From SCGC-AAA076-P13 sp965656035 (lineage in GTDB: Bacteria > Pseudomonadota > Gammaproteobacteria > Magnimaribacterales > D2472): a stretch of DNA of 17,132 nucleotides. The stretch spans positions 1 to 17,132 of the forward strand of contig CBFHIO010000016.1 in the NCBI GenBank assembly GCA_965656035.1, in the 5' to 3' direction. The notes under the pieces were generated by a model, which searched no databases, was not told the origin of the DNA, and saw only the letters and a list, made by a program, of their open reading frames with translations. Shown one piece after another: positions 1-6,871 of this stretch; position 1 is the stretch's first letter; each line of letters begins with the position of its first letter. Position numbers and translations under genes: made by a program.

Positions 1-2479
1 CACCTTTTATGGCCCCTAAACCATATTCAATATCTCCATCTTCGTTTACTAAAAACATTTTGTTACTGGATAAAATATTGGGTTTTAAGACATTAATATT
101 CATACGCTTACATTCCTGTATCAAAGCATGAATTTTATCTGTATTTCCAAGCTCAGTTGATAGCACGGCAGCCATAAAATGCTCAGGATAATAAGTCTTA
201 AGAAATGCTGTTTGATAAGAAATTACTGCATAAGCAGCTGAGTGGGATTTATTAAATCCGTACTCAGCAAATTGTTCTATTAGCTCAAATATTTTTTCCG
301 CTGTTTTTGCTGGTATAGAATTTTTATCGCAGCCCTTAATAAAAATTTCTCTCTGCTCTTCCATTTCTTCAACTTTCTTCTTACCCATAACTCGTCGAAG
401 TATGTCTGCTTGACCCATAGAATAGCCAGCAAGAACTCTTGCAGCTTCCATGACTTGTTCTTGATAAACGATTACTCCATAAGTTTCAGAAAGAACTGGT
501 TCAAGCAATTCATGCGGATAAGTAACCTGACTTCTGCCATGCTTTCTATCTACAAAAGTAGTATGCATTCCTGAGTTTAGGGGTCCTGGCCTATATAGAG
601 CTAAAAGAGCTGTTATTTCTTCAAATTTTGTTGGTTTGAGTTTTTTGATTAAATCTCTCATCCCGGTTGATTCCAATTGAAAAACTGCCATTGTTTTGCC
701 AGATGACAATAATTCAAACACCTTGGGGTCATTTAAAGGAATGTTATCTAAATTTAATTTTTCTTCGCCTTTTTTGAAAGATTGATTGATAGATTTCAAA
801 GCTTTATCGATGACTGTTAACGTTCTCAGTCCCAAGAAATCAAATTTTACTAATCCAATTTTTTCTACATCATCTTTATCATACTGAGTCATGATTGAAG
901 ACGACTGTCGATCATTATATATTGGGCAAAAATCTGACAAGCTTCCTGGAGCGATAACAACTCCACCAGCATGTTTACCCACATTTCTTGCTATGCCTTC
1001 TAATTTATATGCCAAATCAACAACTTCTCTAACTTCAGAGTCATTCTTTGCTGCTTGAGCAAAAACTGGCTGTTCTTCTTTTGCTCTATCAAGTGTCATT
1101 CCTGGTGCAAATGGAATCATTTTTGAAATTCTATCTCCCAATGCATAAGGCTTACCCATTGCTCGAGCAACATCCCTTACAACGGCTCTTGCAGCCATTG
1201 TTCCAAAGGTTACAATTTGAGAAACAGCCTCACTACCATATTTATTGCTCACATAGTCAATAACGCTGTCTCTTTTTTCCATACAAAAATCTATATCAAA
1301 GTCTGGCATAGATATTCTCTCGGGATTAAGAAAACGCTCAAATAGTAAACCATGCACTATTGGATCTAGTGTGGTTATACCTAAAGAATAAGCTACCAAT
1401 GAGCCAGCCCCGGAACCCCTGCCAGGCCCAACAGGAACATCATTATCCTTAGACCACTGAATGAAATCATAGACAATTAAAAAATAGCTTGAAAAGCCCA
1501 TTTTTTTTATTTGATTTAATTCATAATCAAGCCTTTTTTTGTATTCTTCTTTATTTTTATTATCAAAATTAACTATTATTTGGTTTAACTTGCTATGAGA
1601 GAGTTCAGCAATATATGAATCAAAGTCATGTTCATCTGGAACAGGATATTCAGGAAGAAAATATCCCTCAGTATGCAGAGATACATTACATTTTTTTGCA
1701 ACTTCGTTCGTATTTTTTATGATCTCATCAAAATCCACAAACAAATCACTCATCTCATCAGGGGATTTAAAATATTGCTCACTAGAAAATAGTTTTTCTC
1801 TATTTGGATCATTCAAAGTTCTCCCAGTGTTAATACATACTTTAGTTTCGTGAACCTCGTAATCATTTTTTTCAGAAAAAAGAACATCGTTTGTGGCAAT
1901 TAAAGGAACTCCTTTTGAATTGGAAATTGGAAGTATGTTTGTCAGAAATTCCTGCTCATCTGGTCTGTTAGTTCTTTGAATTTCTATAAAAAAATCTTCG
2001 TGAAATACACCTAAAAATTTATCAATACAATTTGAAGCTTCATCAATTTTCTTTCTTTTTATCAGATCAAATAGATGACTATCTTTCCCTCCAGAAATAA
2101 CTATTACATTATTTCTAAATTCTTCAAGATCATCGAAATCCAGTATTGGAGTTTGATATGAATAATTATTATGAGCTTTAGATATGGCTCTCATTAAATT
2201 TCTATGTCCATTATTATTTTTAGCTAAACATAAAAGCTCATGCGATGAGTCATCGCCATCAAATATAACTTTTATTGATGATCCTGATATTGGCTTAATA
2301 CCAGCACTTTCACACTTATTAAAAAATTTAACCATTGCAAACATATTGGACTTATCAGTTAATGCAAGAGATGGGACAGAATGTTTTTTTGCACAATCAA
2401 CTAACTGATTAATGGTTAGCAGGCCCTGAGTAATGCTGTATTCAGATGAAACTCTTAAATGAGAAAATATTTTTTCCAT
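1..2479 (-). CDS. dnaE: DNA polymerase III alpha subunit, N-terminal 826 codons (runs off the left edge)
   Basis: Replicative polymerase catalytic subunit. Reading from the ATG at 2479 gives 826 uninterrupted codons; the E. coli protein has about 1160, so the C-terminal clamp-binding and OB-fold parts lie outside. Residues 1-270 are the PHP domain. The palm follows, with the loop GPGRGSGAGS at 351-360 and the metal-binding motif PDFDIDF at 392-398. D393, D395 and D547 (in KFDFLGL) correspond to E. coli D401, D403 and D555. The finger region around 580-810 is also well conserved. The PHP metal ligands look lost: the usual His-x-His reads Arg-x-Ser (residues 9-11), and the later Asp is Gln18. 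The start lies 4 nt after the rnhB stop. An AAGGAG sits 15 nt upstream and an AGGA 2 nt upstream, neither at ideal spacing, so coupling to rnhB is likely. Confidence 0.97.
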   Translation of the reverse strand, partial: MEKIFSHLRVSSEYSITQGLLTINQLVDCAKKHSVPSLALTDKSNMFAMVKFFNKCESAGIKPISGSSIKVIFDGDDSSHELLCLAKNNNGHRNLMRAISKAHNNYSYQTPILDFDDLEEFRNNVIVISGGKDSHLFDLIKRKKIDEASNCIDKFLGVFHEDFFIEIQRTNRPDEQEFLTNILPISNSKGVPLIATNDVLFSEKNDYEVHETKVCINTGRTLNDPNREKLFSSEQYFKSPDEMSDLFVDFDEIIKNTNEVAKKCNVSLHTEGYFLPEYPVPDEHDFDSYIAELSHSKLNQIIVNFDNKNKEEYKKRLDYELNQIKKMGFSSYFLIVYDFIQWSKDNDVPVGPGRGSGAGSLVAYSLGITTLDPIVHGLLFERFLNPERISMPDFDIDFCMEKRDSVIDYVSNKYGSEAVSQIVTFGTMAARAVVRDVARAMGKPYALGDRISKMIPFAPGMTLDRAKEEQPVFAQAAKNDSEVREVVDLAYKLEGIARNVGKHAGGVVIAPGSLSDFCPIYNDRQSSSIMTQYDKDDVEKIGLVKFDFLGLRTLTVIDKALKSINQSFKKGEEKLNLDNIPLNDPKVFELLSSGKTMAVFQLESTGMRDLIKKLKPTKFEEITALLALYRPGPLNSGMHTTFVDRKHGRSQVTYPHELLEPVLSETYGVIVYQEQVMEAARVLAGYSMGQADILRRVMGKKKVEEMEEQREIFIKGCDKNSIPAKTAEKIFELIEQFAEYGFNKSHSAAYAVISYQTAFLKTYYPEHFMAAVLSTELGNTDKIHALIQECKRMNINVLKPNILSSNKMFLVNEDGDIEYGLGAIKG

Positions 2480-2483
2480 TGTC

Positions 2484-3029
2484 CTAAGCAACAACTCCTT
2501 TGAAAGTTTTTCTGTGAATTGGTGTTATGCCGTGTTTTTTTATTGCAGCTTTATGTATCTTAGTACCATAACCTTTATGGCTGGAAAAATAATAATCTGG
2601 ATATTTTTTATCAAATTGCATCATTAAATTATCTCTATAAACTTTTGCAATAATTGAGGCTGCACTTATTTCATCTACAATAGAATCACCACCAACTATT
2701 GTTTGGGTATCTATATCTAAATCAGGTTTATGCGTTCCATCAACAAGAATCTTACCTGGCTCAACAGACAGGTTAAGTATAGCTCTTTTCATTGCTAATA
2801 AAGAAGCTTGAAGAATATTAATTCTATCTATTTCTTTAACAGACGCAGAGCCAAAAGAATAATAAGAATTTTGTATTATGATTGAAGATAATTCTTCTCT
2901 TTTGCTCTTGGAAAGTTTTTTTGAATCTCTTAAACCAGGTATATCATTTTTAAGAATCACGGCTGCAGCTATTACAGGTCCAGCCAAACAACCCCTGCCA
3001 ACTTCGTCTACCCCAACAATATAATTCAA
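2484..3029 (-). CDS. rnhB: Ribonuclease HII
   Basis: Cleaves the RNA strand of RNA/DNA hybrids and initiates removal of single ribonucleotides misincorporated into DNA. The 181-residue protein carries the DEVGRG motif at 8-13, giving catalytic D8 and E9, with D97 (ILVDG) and D115 (GGDS) completing the expected four-carboxylate site. The GRG at 11-13 and the Tyr in HKGYGT (Y154) match the elements the family uses to sense the RNA-DNA junction. The closing IHRKTF block is typical. The only plausible start is TTG, overlapping the lpxB stop as TTGA; it places the first motif at the expected distance from the N terminus. It sits between lpxB and dnaE, as in most gammaproteobacteria. Confidence 0.96.
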   Translation of the reverse strand: MNYIVGVDEVGRGCLAGPVIAAAVILKNDIPGLRDSKKLSKSKREELSSIIIQNSYYSFGSASVKEIDRINILQASLLAMKRAILNLSVEPGKILVDGTHKPDLDIDTQTIVGGDSIVDEISAASIIAKVYRDNLMMQFDKKYPDYYFSSHKGYGTKIHKAAIKKHGITPIHRKTFKGVVA

Positions 3030-4141
3030 AGTTCTAAGATTGCTTTTATATACTCAATTTCATCTGAACCAACCAGCAAAGATCTCAATTCATCTGAAAG
3101 TGAATTTAAATGTTCGCTATTAATAGACTCAAGAGCATTTAAGATTGTTTTTGGATTGCATTTTTTTTGGATAAGTTCAGGGAATTTTCTTGAACCCAGC
3201 AATAAATTTGGAAGACCAACATCATCAATTTTTAGCATTCTTGAGATAATGAAATAATTTATTGGACTGGTTTTGTAGCATATAACTGGGCATGCTCCTA
3301 ATATAGCAGCCTCAAGGCTTGCAGTGCCTGAAGTTACTACCGAATGATTAGAGATTGATAAAAATTCTCTTGCAGAGTCTATGCTTGTCTTTACTGGCAA
3401 CGACTTTGGAACAATATTATCAATAGTTTCTAAAGTTCTTTGATCAGAAGCTGGGATTAGATATTCATAATCTAGATTTTTACTTGAATGAATATTAATA
3501 AACTCTATGTAAGTTGGAAGTAAATTCTTAATCTCAGATATTCTGCTTCCAGGAAGAATCGATATATATTTTTTTTGAGAAACTAAATTATATTTCTCAT
3601 ATACTGCATGTGAATCATCTTTATGTAACTCGCTAAATGGGTGACCGATATGAATACTTGGTAGATTTTTATTTTTATAATAATTATGCTCAAAATTAAA
3701 AAGGCACATTGTTAAGTCAATGTAGCGTTTAATATTTTTAACTCTATTTTCTCTCCATCCCCATACTGATGGACTAACAACTTGAATGTTTTTACATATT
3801 TTTTTTTGCTTGAGAGTTTTATGAATACTGATATTAAAATCTGGAGAATCAATGCCAATAAAATAATCTATGTCATTTGTAATAAATAAATCTATTAATT
3901 TTTTCTGAAGTCTTTTTAACTGCCTAAACTTTAGAAGCGGTTCTATAAGGCCCATTACATGCAAATTGCTAAAATCAAATATTGATTTTAGGCCCTCCTG
4001 ACTTATTTTCGGCCCACCAACTCCGTACAATTGAACGTCATGAGTTTTTTTAAGTCCTGAAATAATTTTTGCGCCAAGCCTATCACCAGAATATTCTCCG
4101 GCAACTATCCCAACTTTTATAATTGGTTTTTCTAAACTCAC
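3026..4141 (-). CDS. lpxB: Lipid-A-disaccharide synthase
   Basis: Peripheral inner-membrane GT-B (GT19) glycosyltransferase that joins UDP-2,3-diacylglucosamine to lipid X, forming the beta-1,6 disaccharide of lipid A. At 371 residues it is close to the usual 380. Seen motifs: AGEYSGD at 14-20 near the N terminus, GIDSPDFN around the conserved D98, SVWGWR at 125-130, GHPF at 166-169, LPGSR at 196-200, and SGTASLEAA in the C-terminal nucleotide-binding half. The start is GTG immediately after the lpxA stop (TAA-GTG, no gap). It has no visible Shine-Dalgarno, so translation is probably coupled to lpxA. The gene ends in a 4-nt overlap with rnhB. Confidence 0.97.
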   Translation of the reverse strand: MSLEKPIIKVGIVAGEYSGDRLGAKIISGLKKTHDVQLYGVGGPKISQEGLKSIFDFSNLHVMGLIEPLLKFRQLKRLQKKLIDLFITNDIDYFIGIDSPDFNISIHKTLKQKKICKNIQVVSPSVWGWRENRVKNIKRYIDLTMCLFNFEHNYYKNKNLPSIHIGHPFSELHKDDSHAVYEKYNLVSQKKYISILPGSRISEIKNLLPTYIEFINIHSSKNLDYEYLIPASDQRTLETIDNIVPKSLPVKTSIDSAREFLSISNHSVVTSGTASLEAAILGACPVICYKTSPINYFIISRMLKIDDVGLPNLLLGSRKFPELIQKKCNPKTILNALESINSEHLNSLSDELRSLLVGSDEIEYIKAILEL

Positions 4142-4921
4142 TTATCTTAAAATACCGCGAGAGGAGGATTTGATTGACTCGATAAAAATATTTAAATAAG
4201 CATCGCCATTATCAGATTGAAGGATATTTATTTCGTTAAGAGAGTCTTCAAGTTTTAATCCTTTTTTATAAAGAATTTTAAAAGCTTTTTTTATAAGACT
4301 TATAGACTCTGACGGAATATCGTTTCTACTCATTCCAACTGTATTAAGGCCTATAACTCTAGCAGGGTTTGAAGCAACTTTAATATATGCAGGAACATCC
4401 ATGGTTATAGAAGTATTCATACCAAGAAAAGAATAATCTCCTAAATTACAGAATTGATGAACAGCAGAGTAACCACCAATAACAATATTATTCCCAACAA
4501 TAACATGTCCAGCAATACCGGCATTGTTAGCAAAGATATTATTATTTCCTACTATGCAATCATGAGCTATATGAGTGTATGCCATTAAGAGATTATTGTT
4601 GCCAATTTGAGTAATGCCTTTATCTTGGATAGTTCCTCTGTGAACTGTGACGCCCTCTCTAAAAATATTATTATCTCCAATAATTAATTCAGTATCTTCA
4701 CCTTTAAACTTTTTATCAGGAGTATCTTCGCCTATAGAAGAAAATTGGTAAATCGTATTATTTTTTCCTATCTTTGTTGGACCCTTTATTACTGCATGGC
4801 TTAATATATTGGTACCTTCACCTATCTCAACACCATCGCCAATAATACAAAATGGTCCAATAGTTACATCAGGGTGAATTGTTGTTTTATCGCTAATAAT
4901 TGATGAAGAATCTATAGACAT
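4142..4921 (-). CDS. lpxA: UDP-N-acetylglucosamine acyltransferase
   Basis: Catalyses the first step of lipid A synthesis: transfer of a 3-hydroxyacyl chain from ACP to the 3-OH of UDP-GlcNAc, in a cytoplasmic left-handed beta-helix trimer. I take the ATG that overlaps the fabZ stop (TAATG), giving 259 residues against 262 in E. coli. A TTG 39 nt further upstream would add 13 non-homologous residues. Hexapeptide repeats fill roughly residues 1-180, followed by an alpha-helical C-terminal domain. The catalytic His is H120 in HIAHD (E. coli H125). At the hydrocarbon-ruler position (E. coli G173) this protein has M168, the residue type found in the C10-selective Pseudomonas aeruginosa enzyme. 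No strong ribosome-binding site is visible. Confidence 0.96.
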   Translation of the reverse strand: MSIDSSSIISDKTTIHPDVTIGPFCIIGDGVEIGEGTNILSHAVIKGPTKIGKNNTIYQFSSIGEDTPDKKFKGEDTELIIGDNNIFREGVTVHRGTIQDKGITQIGNNNLLMAYTHIAHDCIVGNNNIFANNAGIAGHVIVGNNIVIGGYSAVHQFCNLGDYSFLGMNTSITMDVPAYIKVASNPARVIGLNTVGMSRNDIPSESISLIKKAFKILYKKGLKLEDSLNEINILQSDNGDAYLNIFIESIKSSSRGILR

Positions 4922-5361
4922 TATGCTTTTCTGTCTGCGCATAGAATTGTTGCAGAACAAACAACTTTATTATCAACCTCAGCTCTTGTATCAAATTTCC
5001 ATATACCCTTTTTTTCACTAACAACAGTGCTGTATAAATGAACTATATCATCTGGTCCAACACGCGATCTAAATCTTGCTTTATCAATTCCAGCAAATAC
5101 ATAAATCGAACCCTCTTCAGGAGTTTTATCCATTGTTTTAAAGCCCAAAATTCCTGAAGCTTGCGCTAAGGCTTCAACAAGTAATACACCAGGAAATATT
5201 GGATTATCAGGGAAATGTCCTTTATAAAAGTCATCATCAGATGAGTTCCTTAAAATACAATGAATGTTCTTGCCTAACTCAACTTCTATAATTTCATCAA
5301 TGAAGAGAAAAGGTTCTCTGTGAGGTAAAAAATTTTTTATTTCATCATAATGCTCTAACAT
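4921..5361 (-). CDS. fabZ: 3-hydroxyacyl-[ACP] dehydratase FabZ
   Basis: Hot-dog-fold dehydratase of type II fatty-acid synthesis; it removes water from 3-hydroxyacyl-ACP and so competes with LpxA and LpxD for the same substrates. The protein has 146 residues with LPHREPF at 12-18, then GHFPDNP containing catalytic H49, then PGVLLVEALAQ with catalytic E63. Glu rather than Asp at this position separates FabZ from FabA. The ATG overlaps the lpxD stop by one base (TAATG) and has one of the better ribosome-binding sites in the window, GAGGA 5 nt upstream. Its 3' end overlaps lpxA in the same manner. Confidence 0.97.
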   Translation of the reverse strand: MLEHYDEIKNFLPHREPFLFIDEIIEVELGKNIHCILRNSSDDDFYKGHFPDNPIFPGVLLVEALAQASGILGFKTMDKTPEEGSIYVFAGIDKARFRSRVGPDDIVHLYSTVVSEKKGIWKFDTRAEVDNKVVCSATILCADRKA

Positions 5362-6299
5362 TACTTTCCTCTTTTTTTAATAAATACTGAAGATTTTGCC
5401 CAATCTTTATGTTCTTGGGCTGGCATTATGCCTACATAATTTCCAGATTCTTTTATATCTTTTGTAACTAAAGTATGCGCCCCAACAGTAACGTTGTCAC
5501 ATATATTTAAATGGCCAAGGACCCCTGAAAGCCCTCCCATTTGAAAATTCTTGCCAATTTTAGTTGAACCTGCAACAGCACATGAAGCAGCTATAGCTGA
5601 ATTCTTTCCAATTATTACATTATGCGCAATTTGAATTTGATTATCTAACTTTACTCCTTCATGAATTTCAGTGTCCGAAATTGCACCTCTATCAACAGTG
5701 CAATTTGCTCCAATCTCTACGTTTCTTTCAATTATTAGTTTGCCAATTTGTTCAATTTTTACATAGCCCGTTTTAGTTGGAGCGTAACCAAAACCATCAG
5801 ATCCCAAAACGGTCCCATTATGAATTATTGAACCTTCACCAATACTTACATCTTGAACAATGGAACAGTTAGATTTAATTATTACATTATCACCAATTTT
5901 ACAATTAGGACCTATAACAACATTGGCTCCAATTGATACATTCTTTCCAATTAATGAATCATTTGAAATAGAGGCAGAGGGATGAATAGATGGATTATCT
6001 ATATCAAAAATTTGTTTTTTAAATAAAGAGCTAGCTTTCGCATATGCTAAATAAGGGTCTGGGCTAACTATATAATTTCTTTCGTCAGTTATTTCGAAAG
6101 AATCATGAATAATTATTGCTTTTGCTTTTGAAGCACTAATAAATTTACTATATTTTGAATTAGATAAAAATGAAAGAGACTCTGATGATGCTTTTTCAAG
6201 TGTTGATAAATTGTTGACGATAGCTTTGCTATCGCCAACAACTATAGAATCTGTATGATTTGCTATTTCAGCTAATGTATATTCTTTATATTCAGACAC
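5361..6299 (-). CDS. lpxD: UDP-3-O-(3-hydroxyacyl)glucosamine N-acyltransferase
   Basis: Third step of lipid A synthesis: N-acylation of UDP-3-O-acyl-glucosamine from 3-hydroxyacyl-ACP. An N-terminal uridine-binding domain (about 1-100) precedes a hexapeptide-repeat left-handed beta-helix (about 103-280). The catalytic His is H226 in QIAHNV (E. coli H239). The protein has 312 residues against 341 in E. coli; most of the deficit is at the C terminus, which stops soon after the helix and lacks the terminal alpha-helical extension. The position corresponding to the reported E. coli acyl ruler M290 is L277. The start is GTG overlapping the skp stop (TAGTG), placed where homologues begin, without a clear Shine-Dalgarno. 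Confidence 0.96.
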   Translation of the reverse strand: MSEYKEYTLAEIANHTDSIVVGDSKAIVNNLSTLEKASSESLSFLSNSKYSKFISASKAKAIIIHDSFEITDERNYIVSPDPYLAYAKASSLFKKQIFDIDNPSIHPSASISNDSLIGKNVSIGANVVIGPNCKIGDNVIIKSNCSIVQDVSIGEGSIIHNGTVLGSDGFGYAPTKTGYVKIEQIGKLIIERNVEIGANCTVDRGAISDTEIHEGVKLDNQIQIAHNVIIGKNSAIAASCAVAGSTKIGKNFQMGGLSGVLGHLNICDNVTVGAHTLVTKDIKESGNYVGIMPAQEHKDWAKSSVFIKKRGK

Positions 6300-6835
6300 T
6301 ACTCAGATTGAGCATTAGCCTCTGAAGCTGCAACATCTAACATGGATGTAACATCGTCAGTCAAATCTAGAGCAGGATCGCTAAAAAGAATAGTTTCATT
6401 TTTTTGTAAAAGCACTTTAATTTGTTTAGCCTGGATTAGCTCACCAATAATTTTTTGCATTGCTGCACCGTTTTCTGCAAAAACTCTCTGAGCAGTTTCT
6501 TCCTGAGCCTGTTGAATTTTACCTGCTAAAAACTCAAGATCTTTTCCTTTATCTTGAATATCTTTTTGCATTTTTGCAATTTGCTCTTGTGATAAAGTCT
6601 CAAGCTCCTTTTGTAATTTTTCTGCTATGGCTTGTCTTTCAGCTTGTAACGATTGAGCTTCTTCTAAATTTGATGCGTAATCCGCATCTTCTTCAAGAGC
6701 TTTAAAAGCATCTGCAGCTGATTGAGTTGCTAAAACAGCAGTTCTCATATCTATAACAGCCATGCCATCTACAGCAAATGCTGGAACTGATAGAAATAAA
6801 ACTGCAAATAAATTAAGTTTTAATAAATTTTTCAT
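6299..6835 (-). CDS. skp: Periplasmic OmpH/Skp family chaperone
   Basis: Trimeric periplasmic holdase that keeps unfolded outer-membrane proteins soluble on the way to BamA. Residues 1-21 form a Sec signal peptide (Lys-rich start, hydrophobic core, AFA cleavage site before V22). The mature part begins with a short strand (MAVIDMRTAV), continues into long Gln/Glu/Lys-rich coiled-coil arms (about 50-130), and returns to a strand and the DLTDDV motif typical of the family end. The length of 178 is slightly above the E. coli 161. It lies between bamA and lpxD as in other Gammaproteobacteria. An AAGGGG 5 nt before the ATG is a good ribosome-binding site. Confidence 0.93.
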   Translation of the reverse strand: MKNLLKLNLFAVLFLSVPAFAVDGMAVIDMRTAVLATQSAADAFKALEEDADYASNLEEAQSLQAERQAIAEKLQKELETLSQEQIAKMQKDIQDKGKDLEFLAGKIQQAQEETAQRVFAENGAAMQKIIGELIQAKQIKVLLQKNETILFSDPALDLTDDVTSMLDVAASEANAQSE

Positions 6836-6871
6836 AGTTACCCCTTATTGGTGTGTGATATTTTATCTTAA

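Noticed and set aside
4922..4960. Upstream TTG start for LpxA at 4960
   Set aside because: It would overlap fabZ by 40 nt and add 13 residues absent from the family; the ATG overlapping the fabZ stop gives the normal length.
4200..6200. Repetitive Ile-Gly-Asx-Asn pattern in lpxA and lpxD suggesting a DNA repeat or duplication
   Set aside because: It is the ordinary hexapeptide-repeat coding pattern of left-handed beta-helix acyltransferases; no exact DNA repeat of note was seen.
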